From positions 1 through 26,976 of the forward strand of contig QMQQ01000003.1 of NCBI GenBank assembly GCA_003648985.1: a stretch of 26,976 nucleotides of DNA. Direction: 5' to 3'. The stretch comes from Candidatus Woesearchaeota archaeon. Its GTDB lineage: Archaea > Nanobdellota > Nanobdellia > Woesearchaeales > B54-G15. The translations under genes were made by a program, and so were the position numbers. The notes beneath the pieces are model-generated. The model saw only the letters and a program-made list of their open reading frames with translations. It was not told where the DNA came from and made no database searches. This document shows, piece by piece, positions 1-7,081 of the stretch (position 1 is the stretch's first letter; every line of letters begins with the position of its first letter).

Positions 1-516
1 AAGCCAGGCTTTGAGCGAATAGAAAAGATTGACTCTGTTTTTGCTGGTATTGCCTCGAGTAAAGCTACGATTGAATTGAGAAAGCTGAAGAAATTTGATT
101 TTGTAATTGGATTTGATTGCAGGGTAATTCCTGCAGATAAAAAAGATGTTTTGCGTTACCTAATATGGAGACAGGCTGAATGTAAAAGGAATTGCTATAA
201 TGCTTTTGCTCAGATTGCTCTCGAGAAAAAAGGTTTTTGCGGGGAAGCACTTTCAAAGCGACTTGCTGGAAAGAAAATATCTGCTTTGAAGAGATTAATT
301 AAGAAAGAAGGATTGCTTGACAAGATAAAACCGTGGCATGAGAAAGGTGTTTTGCTCTATTGGAAGAAGTACAGGAAAAAGGGTTACGATCCTATTCGGA
401 ATGAGGAAGTTATTGTTGAAAGACGAAAGGTTTTTGTTGATTGGAATCCAGTTTTATTTAACTCTGCTTCAGGTAAAAGCTTTATCTTGAACTTGATGAA
501 AAATGGCATGGTATAA
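1..516 (+). CDS. Thg1-like tRNA 3'-5' polymerase (tRNA-His guanylyltransferase family), 5' end outside window
   Basis: The frame is open to the left window edge, so this is the C-terminal ~171 residues of a longer gene. Thg1 and Thg1-like proteins add nucleotides in the 3'-5' direction, either G-1 on tRNA-His or in repair of 5'-damaged tRNAs. Hallmarks visible are FDCRV, then YLIWRQAECKRNCYNAF (the family's WRQ...N block), then a KPWHEKGVLLYW segment and a basic GYDP...ERRK stretch typical of archaeal and bacterial family members. The metal- and nucleotide-binding palm lies upstream and cannot be checked. The stop is followed 83 bases later by the UPF0282 gene. Whether it acts as a true G-1 transferase or as a repair-type TLP cannot be decided from this part. 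Confidence 0.87.
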   Translation, partial: KPGFERIEKIDSVFAGIASSKATIELRKLKKFDFVIGFDCRVIPADKKDVLRYLIWRQAECKRNCYNAFAQIALEKKGFCGEALSKRLAGKKISALKRLIKKEGLLDKIKPWHEKGVLLYWKKYRKKGYDPIRNEEVIVERRKVFVDWNPVLFNSASGKSFILNLMKNGMV

Positions 517-610
517 AGAAATTCATGAACAAGCAAAGGAATTTATATCTGGACGGTTAGGCAAAAGGGAAAGAAAGGCGAAGTGTTTGCTAATTAAAAA
601 TGAAGATTGA
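503..610 (+). CDS. possible 35-aa ORF bridging two genes
   Basis: An ATG-initiated frame of 35 codons begins inside the last codons of the Thg1-like gene (14-base overlap) and ends 11 bases into the UPF0282 gene. The peptide is charged and probably helical, starting MAWYKEIHEQ and ending LIKNED. Overlap at both ends is what a translationally coupled small gene would look like, but a frame this short also occurs by chance, and no Shine-Dalgarno is obvious. I do not recognise it. Confidence 0.22.
   Translation: MAWYKEIHEQAKEFISGRLGKRERKAKCLLIKNED
542..549 (+). promoter_or_regulatory. TATA-like box upstream of UPF0282 gene
   Basis: TTTATATC lies about 54 bases before the ATG at 600 and would place transcription start near 570 with a short leader. 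This is inferred from archaeal promoter spacing only. Confidence 0.3.
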
Positions 611-1535
611 ATTTGTTGCTTTTGATAGCTTTGGTGTGAAAAGCATGTGCACCAGGGTTTCAACAAAAGATTGTTCTATAGTTATTGATCCTGGCATTGC
701 GTGGGAAGAGGAAAGTTTTCCTTTGAGCTATAAAGAGAGGGTTTTGCTTGATTTGAAGCATAAAAGAGCAATTAAAAGGGCATGCCGGCAAAGTGATGTT
801 ATTGTAATAACACATTATCATTATGACCACCACATTCCTGAAGGCAGAATGTATAAAGGAAAAGTCCTTTTGATTAAGGATCCCAAGAGAAATATAAACA
901 AAAGCCAGAGGGAGCGCGCGGCTTATTTGCTTGATTTGATTGGAAAAGAGGCAGATATTCGAGTAGCTGATGGAAATGAGTTCAGGTTCGGAAAGACAAA
1001 GGTTTTCTTTTCAAAAGCGCTGTGGCACGGCATGGTTGGAACAAAGCTTGGGAAGGTTGTTATGTGCTGTATTGATGATAGAAAGGAAAGGTTGCTTTTT
1101 ACGTCAGACCTTGATGGTCCTTATATAAAGAAATATGTTGAATTGATAGCAGATTATGATCCAGACTATTTAATCATAGATGGATTTCCAAGTTATTTGC
1201 TTGGTTTTATTGCGAGTTTTGCCAATCTGAAAAAAGTTCTTAAGAATACGATTGATATCTTGAAGAAAACGAAATGCAAATGGTATATAATCGACCATCA
1301 TTTGTTAAGGGATTACCGTTACAGAGAGATATATTATGAAGTTTATAGGTATGCTAAGGAATCTGGAAAGAAAGTTTTGACTGCAGCTGAAATGCTTGGA
1401 AAAAAGCCAAAGGTGATTGAAGGTTATGAAAAGCATGGACCGACTAGATGGAAGAACTGGCAGCGCTTTGATTGGAGCTATTTAAATAGGGTTATAAAAC
1501 GGGCTAAAGGAAAAGCGCAGAAAAAGATTAAATGA
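600..1535 (+). CDS. UPF0282 family metallo-beta-lactamase-fold hydrolase
   Basis: An uncharacterised, mainly archaeal MBL-fold family. The N-terminus (SFGVKSMCTRV, then IVIDPG) and the metal motif THYHYDHH at residues 71-78 (H72, H74, D76, H77) match the UPF0282 pattern. Further candidate metal ligands are the DLDGP aspartate and a late IIDHHLLRD segment. At 311 aa it is the usual family length and appears complete. Its last four bases (ATGA) overlap the start of the next MBL-fold gene, so the two are probably co-transcribed and translationally coupled. No substrate is known for the family, and the Thg1-like gene upstream hints at nucleic-acid metabolism but proves nothing. Confidence 0.85.
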   Translation: MKIEFVAFDSFGVKSMCTRVSTKDCSIVIDPGIAWEEESFPLSYKERVLLDLKHKRAIKRACRQSDVIVITHYHYDHHIPEGRMYKGKVLLIKDPKRNINKSQRERAAYLLDLIGKEADIRVADGNEFRFGKTKVFFSKALWHGMVGTKLGKVVMCCIDDRKERLLFTSDLDGPYIKKYVELIADYDPDYLIIDGFPSYLLGFIASFANLKKVLKNTIDILKKTKCKWYIIDHHLLRDYRYREIYYEVYRYAKESGKKVLTAAEMLGKKPKVIEGYEKHGPTRWKNWQRFDWSYLNRVIKRAKGKAQKKIK

Positions 1536-2299
1536 AAATTATATTTCTTGGTACAGGAAGCATGTATCCTTTGCCTAGGAAAGGATGTGGGTGCGAGGTT
1601 TGTAGATATATAAGAAGGAAAGGAGGAAAGAACAAAAGGACAAGAAGCAGTATTGTTATTAAGGTTGCAAAGAAAAATATTTTGATTGATTGCTCGCCTG
1701 ATGTTTTGATGCAATTGAAAAGAGCAGGCATTAAAAGTGTTGATGTTATTTTGTTAACGCATAGACATTTCGACCATGTAAAAGGACTTGCTTTTTTGGA
1801 TAAATTTGCTAAAAGGAATGTTTTGCTTTTTGCAAGAAAGGACGCACTTGAATATGTTTTGAAAAAATACCCGTTTCACGCTGGGTTGATAAAGCTGATT
1901 GAATTGAAGCTGAATAGGTGGTATAAATTATTTGGAATAAATCTTAGAGCATTTAAGGTTAAGCATGCACTACGCGGAAGAGTTGAGACTGTTGGATATG
2001 TTTTTTGTCGAGGGAGAAAATGTTTTGCTTATGTTCCTGATGCGCTTGATTTGAAAAGACATGTTTTTCTTCGAGGAATTGATTTGCTTATAATAGATGG
2101 ATGTTGTTTTGATAAAAGGGAATTTGGACATATGAGTATGCTTGACGCGTATAGGATTGGAAAACAGCTTAAAGCTAAGAAAATTTTATTTACGCACATC
2201 GGGCACAGAAATCTACCGCATGATAAACTTGAGAAGCTTTGCAAGTATGTTTTTGATAACGCAATGCCGGCATACGATGGTATGATTGTAGAGGTTTAG
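1532..2299 (+). CDS. PhnP-like metallo-beta-lactamase-fold phosphodiesterase
   Basis: 255 aa, complete. It opens MKIIFLGTGS, followed by the cysteine cluster GCGCEVC (C19, C21, C24), which in PhnP and relatives binds a structural zinc. The catalytic motif HRHFDH is at residues 77-82, with later ligands in the YVPDA, GHMS and THIGH regions. PhnP enzymes hydrolyse cyclic phosphodiesters, and other members of this branch process nucleic acids or act like lipoyltransferase-linked MBLs, so the substrate is open. The ATG overlaps the previous stop as ATGA. A T-rich stretch follows the stop (2311-2330) before the next promoter, a plausible end of this transcript. Confidence 0.8.
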   Translation: MKIIFLGTGSMYPLPRKGCGCEVCRYIRRKGGKNKRTRSSIVIKVAKKNILIDCSPDVLMQLKRAGIKSVDVILLTHRHFDHVKGLAFLDKFAKRNVLLFARKDALEYVLKKYPFHAGLIKLIELKLNRWYKLFGINLRAFKVKHALRGRVETVGYVFCRGRKCFAYVPDALDLKRHVFLRGIDLLIIDGCCFDKREFGHMSMLDAYRIGKQLKAKKILFTHIGHRNLPHDKLEKLCKYVFDNAMPAYDGMIVEV

Positions 2300-2337
2300 A
2301 AGTTTAGTGCTGTTTTTTGATTTGTTGTTTAATTGAG

Positions 2338-2357
2338 TATAAATATATTTTTATAGC
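2338..2357 (+). promoter_or_regulatory. TATA-box region of the HerA operon
   Basis: Two overlapping TATA-like elements occur (TATAAATATA at 2338-2347 and TTTTATAGC at 2349-2357). The second is ~29 bases from the ATG at 2382, which fits a leaderless or near-leaderless transcript. Confidence 0.5.
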
Positions 2358-2381
2358 TGTACTATTAAAAATCTTCTCAAA

Positions 2382-2825
2382 ATGAGAGCTCTTCGTCCTG
2401 GAGAATACGGTAGGATATACGGTGTAACTATCAAACGTCGGCGAAAGCGAAAGGAAAAACTTCAGCATATTGTTTTAGGGCTTGAAGAGCTCAAAACAGC
2501 CATCGACTTAAGAGTGCTGTATTTAAAAGAAGGGGTTGATGATGATTGCGTTGTTTATGCCGAACAAAGAGAAAGAACTTTTCGAGGAAGATTCAGCGTT
2601 ACGAGGGATTTCGAAAACGATGATGCTATTGTTGGTTTATGCATAAATGGACTGGAACGGCTTGAAGGAAAAGATGTTTGGGAAAGAACAAAGAAGCAAG
2701 TACACTACACGATTTATCGTAGAAAAGAAGATCCGCCATCCGAAGCCGGAGTTGAGTATAGTTTACTTGAAGCGATTGTTGAGGAACACGACGAAGTGTA
2801 CCAAATAAAAACTGTGTTGGAATGA
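2382..2825 (+). CDS. unknown 147-aa protein coupled to HerA-like gene
   Basis: I do not recognise a family. The N-terminus is strongly basic (KRRRKRKEK near residues 18-26), and the rest is acidic and probably alpha/beta, without membrane segments or obvious catalytic motifs. The stop overlaps the HerA-like start as ATGA, so the two proteins are probably made together in one operon from the promoter at 2338-2357. Arginine codons are about half CGN (8 CGN versus 9 AGR by my count), more CGN than in most neighbouring genes, which may mean recent acquisition or only its small size. HerA often travels with the nuclease NurA; this protein is far shorter than NurA and shows no recognisable NurA motif. 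Confidence 0.75.
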   Translation: MRALRPGEYGRIYGVTIKRRRKRKEKLQHIVLGLEELKTAIDLRVLYLKEGVDDDCVVYAEQRERTFRGRFSVTRDFENDDAIVGLCINGLERLEGKDVWERTKKQVHYTIYRRKEDPPSEAGVEYSLLEAIVEEHDEVYQIKTVLE

Positions 2826-4351
2826 TAAAAGGTATTATTTTAGGAGGCGAGTTTGATAAGATTATTGCCAGACAGAAGAATGATGTTGATGTTGAGATTG
2901 GAGAACTGCTAGTTGCTGATTTACCTAGGGATAGGAAAGTTCTTCTGAAAGTAGCCGACATTAAATATGGAAGTCAGATAACACAGCAGAATCTTGAATT
3001 GATAAGCGGGCTAAAACTCGAAGAAGATGAAGAGATATACTTGTTTGATAGACACTTGAGAAATTATAACCTGCTTCTGCTGAAGCCTGTCTTGATGATT
3101 TGTGGAAAATCAGCCACAGCATGCAAGGAATTACCAAAGTTTTTTTCGTCGATAAGAGCAATAGCGAAAGAGGATGTTGCTTTTCTTGAAAAGCCGCGAA
3201 ATGCTTTCTATATTGGCAAGTTGAGAAGTGGTAGTAAGGTTGTTGATGTTGATGTTGCACTTGATGGCATAAAAGCTTTGACGCATCATATTTTAATAAG
3301 TGGTACAACAGGAAAAGGAAAAAGCGTTTTAATGAAGAATCTTCTTTGGCATGCTTTAAAGCACGACTATAGCAGCTTTCTTGTTTTTGATCCGCACGAT
3401 GAGTATTTTGGCAGAAATGGTTTTGGATTGAAAGATCATCCAAAAAGCGAGAAGATAGTATATTACTCGATAAATCCGCTTCCTGGAACAAGGACGCTAA
3501 AGATAAATCTACGATTGATAAAGCCGCATCACTTTCTCGGCGTTGTTGATTTCAGCGATGCGCAGAGACAAGCAATACAGCTGTATTATAAGAATTTTAA
3601 AGAGAACTGGATTGAGTATATTTTAAAGGGCGTTAAGATTTCTATCGGAGAAAAAGATTATTTTAAGCAGGATACTCTTGCTGTTATAGAAAGAAAACTG
3701 ATAAATGTTTTAGATGTTTATCCGACTGCTGATGGTATTAAAGCTAATGGTATTTTCGATCCTGTTGCTGGAGAAAGTACTATAGCTGATATATGCAATG
3801 CACTTGAAAGCGGAAAGTCGGTTATAGTGGATACGTCGAATTTTTCTGGCTCTGTTGAATTGCTTATTGGAAGCATGATAGCTCATGAACTGTTTTTGAG
3901 ATATAAAAAATACAAGTTGGGCGGTATGTTGCAAAGTAAGCCGGTTGTTTCGATAGTGCTTGAGGAAGCCCCAAGGGTTCTTGGAAAAGAGGTTCTTGAA
4001 AAGGGAGGGAATATTTTTTCGACTATTGCAAGGGAGGGAAGGAAATTTAAGGTCGGTTTGATTGCAATAACGCAGTTGCCGAGCTTGATTCCAAAAGAGA
4101 TTTTGGCCAATATGAATACAAAAATAATTCTTGGGCTCGAGATGAAAGCTGAAAGAAATGCAGTGATCGAAAGCGCTTCGCAGGATTTAAGTGCTGATGA
4201 AAAAACTATTTCAAGCTTGGATGTTGGCGAGGCTATTGTTAGCAGCAATTTTGCGAGATTTGCTATTCCAGTTAAGATTGATGATTTTTATAAAAAAGAG
4301 GTAAAAAGTGAAATTAGAAAAATAAAGCTTGACTATAGTGAATTGTCTTAA
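2822..4351 (+). CDS. HerA-like hexameric DNA translocase/helicase (DUF87 ATPase)
   Basis: 509 aa, the usual HerA length. The N-terminal ~150 residues correspond to the HAS-barrel. The RecA-like core carries Walker A GTTGKGKS (161-168), the HerA-typical VFDPHDEYFG (188-197), Walker B VSIVLEEAPRVLG (about 376-388, E381/E382) and a sensor-type AITQLPSLIP (415-424). HerA pumps DNA and works with NurA in end resection in archaea. No NurA-like gene lies within this window. The gene is coupled by ATGA to the unknown 147-aa gene and followed 18 bases later by a broken coiled-coil gene. It could be the general HerA or a HerA-type ATPase of a defence or mobile module; the small upstream partner makes the second option worth testing. 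Confidence 0.88.
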   Translation: MIKGIILGGEFDKIIARQKNDVDVEIGELLVADLPRDRKVLLKVADIKYGSQITQQNLELISGLKLEEDEEIYLFDRHLRNYNLLLLKPVLMICGKSATACKELPKFFSSIRAIAKEDVAFLEKPRNAFYIGKLRSGSKVVDVDVALDGIKALTHHILISGTTGKGKSVLMKNLLWHALKHDYSSFLVFDPHDEYFGRNGFGLKDHPKSEKIVYYSINPLPGTRTLKINLRLIKPHHFLGVVDFSDAQRQAIQLYYKNFKENWIEYILKGVKISIGEKDYFKQDTLAVIERKLINVLDVYPTADGIKANGIFDPVAGESTIADICNALESGKSVIVDTSNFSGSVELLIGSMIAHELFLRYKKYKLGGMLQSKPVVSIVLEEAPRVLGKEVLEKGGNIFSTIAREGRKFKVGLIAITQLPSLIPKEILANMNTKIILGLEMKAERNAVIESASQDLSADEKTISSLDVGEAIVSSNFARFAIPVKIDDFYKKEVKSEIRKIKLDYSELS

Positions 4352-4369
4352 GTATTGGAAAGAACAAAG

Positions 4370-4688
4370 ATGAAAGAAAAAAAGGAAAAGGAAAAAGAAC
4401 ATACCGTTCAAAATAGAAATGGAAAATTCAGTATAGTAACTCTTATCACTTCCTTAGTTACAATCACCAGTTTTGGATTAGCTAATTTATATCACACAAG
4501 TTCAACCGTATCGGAATTACGACGCGAGCTCGGACAAAAGGATCGAGCAAGTTAGACAAGAATCTTCTCGAAACTACAAAGCTTTAAACTAAAGAATAGA
4601 TAAGTTATATCAGAGAATAGATGGAGTAAATCAGCGAATAGATGGTTTATATAAGTTGATCTCAGAGAAGAAAGATAAGGAAAAATAG
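4370..4688 (+). pseudogene. broken one-TM coiled-coil protein gene (frameshift plus nonsense)
   Basis: The ATG at 4370 begins a lysine/glutamate-rich head, then a single hydrophobic segment (FSIVTLITSLVTITSFGLANL) and SELRRELGQ, after which this frame stops at 4553-4555. Skipping one base in the AAAA run at 4536-4539 continues the coil as RIEQVRQESSRNYKALN up to a TAA at 4590-4592. Reading that TAA as a mutated CAA (Gln) gives a continuous coil, RIDKLYQRIDGVNQRIDG and onward, ending at TAG 4686-4688. The restored product would be about 105 aa: cytoplasmic basic head, one TM, C-terminal coiled coil. Two lesions suggest decay, although a sequencing error could explain either one. It sits 18 bases after the HerA-like gene in the same orientation. 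Confidence 0.6.
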
Positions 4689-4766
4689 TCATTATTTCCA
4701 TTGTTTTCTAACGAGTAAGGTAAAATAAAATACGGCTATTGAGAGAATAATGTCTTAAGCGAAGGG

Positions 4767-4774
4767 TTTTTTAA
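4767..4774 (+). promoter_or_regulatory. TATA-like box of the ligase gene
   Basis: TTTTTTAA is centred ~25 bases before the ATG at 4796, consistent with a leaderless transcript. I see nothing else in the spacer 4689-4795. Confidence 0.35.
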
Positions 4775-4795
4775 TGATAAAACTATTTCTCTTCT

Positions 4796-5746
4796 ATGCG
4801 CTATGAGCCTATGTTATGTAAGCTTGGCGATAAGCGAATGATCAATGAGCTTATGAAAAAAGGTTATTTCTTTGAGCCAAAGCTTGATGGTACAAGGGCT
4901 ATATGCTATGTTAATTCGAATATCAGATTCATCAATAGAAGAAATAGGAATATAACTTACAGATATCCTGAATTTGATTTCAGGAAGTGTATTAAAGCTA
5001 AAAGCTGCGTTCTCGATGGCGAAATCGTTGTGTATAACGAAAAAGGAGTGCCTGATTTTCATTTGTTGCAGACAAGGGAGCAGCTTGAAAGCGAGTTGAT
5101 GATTAAAACAAGAGCTGCACAGATGCCAGCTACATATGTGGTGTTTGATGTTCTCGAAGTTGATGGAAAACAGATTATTGAAAAAGCTTTGGCTGAGAGA
5201 AAGAAAGTTTTAGCGAATTTAATAGATGAAAGTAGAGCAGAAAACATCGAAGTGATCTTTTTCACAAAAGCAGGAAGAAAGCTTTGGAAAGAATTGCAGA
5301 AGAAGAAAGCAGAAGGAATGATTGCAAAGAATCCAGAAAGCACATATCAACCAGGAGTTAGGAGTTGGGATTGGATAAAGATTAAGAATCTGAAAACGAT
5401 TGATTGTGCAATTGTTGGCTATACGAGTGAGAAAAGAAGAATAAGTTCGCTTGTTCTTGCATGTTGGAATCTTGCTAAAAGGAAATGGCAGTACCTTGGC
5501 AGGGTTGCTGCTGGTTTAAGCGACGAATTAATAGATTGGCTTTATCCAAGATTTAAGCGTCTTGAGAAAAAACAGCCAGTTGTTTCGTATAGGGGAAGCA
5601 AAGAAATTCATTGGATTAAACCTGAGTTCATTGCTGAAGTAAAATTTTTAGAGTTAACAAAGGATAATCAGTTGAGAGCTCCCGCGTTAGTCAGGATAAG
5701 ATTGGATAAAAGACCTAAAGAATGTCAATGCACAGAACTTTTATAG
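4796..5746 (+). CDS. short ATP-dependent DNA ligase, LigD/NHEJ-type ligase domain
   Basis: 316 aa, consisting only of the adenylation and OB-fold domains and lacking the N-terminal DNA-binding domain of replicative archaeal Lig1 (usually well over 500 aa). Motif I is EPKLDGTR with adenylated K29. Later motifs are VLDGEIVV (III), YVVFDVL (IIIa), EGMIAKNP (IV) and WIKIKN (V), followed by an OB-fold region ending in a LigD-like RIRLDKRPKEC tail. This architecture seals nicks in repair, as in stand-alone LigD ligase domains of bacterial and archaeal NHEJ. No Ku, primase-polymerase or phosphoesterase gene is in the window. The 3' end overlaps the DUF72 gene by 25 bases, so the two are co-expressed. 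A separate Lig1 is expected elsewhere in the genome. Confidence 0.88.
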   Translation: MRYEPMLCKLGDKRMINELMKKGYFFEPKLDGTRAICYVNSNIRFINRRNRNITYRYPEFDFRKCIKAKSCVLDGEIVVYNEKGVPDFHLLQTREQLESELMIKTRAAQMPATYVVFDVLEVDGKQIIEKALAERKKVLANLIDESRAENIEVIFFTKAGRKLWKELQKKKAEGMIAKNPESTYQPGVRSWDWIKIKNLKTIDCAIVGYTSEKRRISSLVLACWNLAKRKWQYLGRVAAGLSDELIDWLYPRFKRLEKKQPVVSYRGSKEIHWIKPEFIAEVKFLELTKDNQLRAPALVRIRLDKRPKECQCTELL

Positions 5747-6444
5747 GTTGTAGTGGATGGTTTTATTGGCATTGGAAAGGTGTTTTTTATCCTGAAGAGT
5801 TGAAGCCGTATCGATGGCTTGAATATTATGCCAAGCGGTTTAATACTGTTGAGGTAAATGCTACTTTTTACAGAATTCCGAAAGAAAGCATGCTGAAAGG
5901 CTGGCTTAAAAGAACTCCTGATGGTTTTAAGTTTAGTTTGAAAGCAAATAGAAGGATTACACATGATAAAAAATTAAAAAGAATAAAAAAGGATTTGAAA
6001 GCATTTTATGCCTTGGCAGGGATACTTGATGATAAACTCGGATGCATTCTTTTCCAGTTTCCTCCTTCAATAAAGTTTAATAAAAAATTGCTGAAGGACT
6101 TTGTTGAAGCTCTTGATAAAGATTTCAGAAATGTAATCGAGTTCAGGCATAAGAGCTGGTTTAATGCAGAAAGCTATGATGTGCTGAGGAAGAGAGATGT
6201 TGCGTTTTGCATTGTATCAGCACCGAAACTGCCAGATGACTGTGAGAAAACAGCAAAATTTGTTTATGTCAGGTTTCATGGAGCTAAGAGATGGTACAAT
6301 TATGATTACAGCAGTAACGAGCTAAGAAGTTGGGCGGATAGACTGAAAAAGCTCAAGGCAAGAGAATATTTCATTTATTTTAATAACGATGTGAATTGCT
6401 ATGCAGTAAAGAATGCAAAAATGGTCAAGAGATATTTTAAATAA
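5722..6444 (+). CDS. DUF72 (YecE-like) TIM-barrel protein
   Basis: 240 aa, near the usual DUF72 length. Family hallmarks are the opening IGCSGWFYWHWKG.FYP, the NTVEVNATFYRIP segment near residue 40, FKFSLKANRRITH, the LGCILFQFPPS block near 110, IEFRHKSWF near 140 and YVRFHGAKRWY near 185. The biochemical role of DUF72 is not established. It starts within the ligase gene (25-base overlap); the ATG at 5728 is an alternative start that removes two residues. It forms a two-gene unit with the ligase, which fits a repair-linked role only by association. Confidence 0.88.
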   Translation: MSMHRTFIGCSGWFYWHWKGVFYPEELKPYRWLEYYAKRFNTVEVNATFYRIPKESMLKGWLKRTPDGFKFSLKANRRITHDKKLKRIKKDLKAFYALAGILDDKLGCILFQFPPSIKFNKKLLKDFVEALDKDFRNVIEFRHKSWFNAESYDVLRKRDVAFCIVSAPKLPDDCEKTAKFVYVRFHGAKRWYNYDYSSNELRSWADRLKKLKAREYFIYFNNDVNCYAVKNAKMVKRYFK

Positions 6445-6454
6445 GTATTGTAAA

Positions 6455-7081
6455 TCAAGGAGAACTCCAAAACAATCTTTCTCTTAGCCACGAAGTGAAT
6501 CTGTGATAAAGATCTTGAAAGAACGGTAAGAAGCTTCTTTTTGGTTTTATGCGTTGTTCTTTCGGTGAATAAATTCTTATTGCCGCTTTCTTTTCGAGAT
6601 GATTTAAGTAATGGTCTTTCAGTATTTTTGATCGCACAGTCCGCTCTATTGTTGATGCTTTCTTTCTACTATAACCTGTATCATACTTTTTAATTTCCTC
6701 TTTCAGTGCTTCGAAACAGGCAGATGCTTCTTCGCAAAAAGAAAGTTTGCTTTCTAATTCTGACAGCGTTGGGTTCCTGAAGATAAGAATCTCTCCTTTT
6801 TGTCTATCGTATTTTGAAGAAGTTATTTCGTTTTGCAAGATTCTTCGAAGATGTTTCTGTATCCTTTTTGCGATTTCGTCGTCGTTGTCTGTTAGATAGA
6901 TTGCTAAGACAGGCATTTTTATTCTACCTTCGATAGGCATGGTTTTACCATACATAAAATAATTCCTTCCAGTTTCAGGATTGTAAATAATTGAAAATTC
7001 TTTATCGGGAGAGCTTACGCAATATTCATATCCAAAGTAAGGGGTTATCCATTGTTCAAGATTTATGTTTGCCATTTTCAT
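6455..7081 (-). CDS. unknown 208-aa protein downstream of serS
   Basis: No family recognised. The first ~100 residues look alpha/beta (ITPYFGYEYC, FSIIYNPETG, MPVLAIYLTDND), the middle is helical, and the C-terminus is a basic, aromatic-rich probable amphipathic helix (FLPFFQDLYHRFTSWL) that might touch membrane or RNA. Four cysteines are present without a clear metal motif. The ATG overlaps the serS stop as ATGA; an ATG two codons later (7075) is an alternative. It is the last gene of the PIN-ATPase-KH/serS operon and converges on DUF72 with a 10-base gap. Confidence 0.75.
   Translation of the reverse strand: MKMANINLEQWITPYFGYEYCVSSPDKEFSIIYNPETGRNYFMYGKTMPIEGRIKMPVLAIYLTDNDDEIAKRIQKHLRRILQNEITSSKYDRQKGEILIFRNPTLSELESKLSFCEEASACFEALKEEIKKYDTGYSRKKASTIERTVRSKILKDHYLNHLEKKAAIRIYSPKEQRIKPKRSFLPFFQDLYHRFTSWLRERLFWSSP

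Noticed and set aside
4590..4592. Stop-codon recoding (for example pyrrolysine)
   Set aside because: Pyrrolysine uses TAG, while this codon is TAA, and a frameshift is needed as well, so decay or error is simpler.
4593..4688. Downstream coil as an independent small gene
   Set aside because: No start codon begins the frame after the TAA at 4590, and the heptad pattern continues straight from the upstream part, so it reads as the tail of the broken gene.
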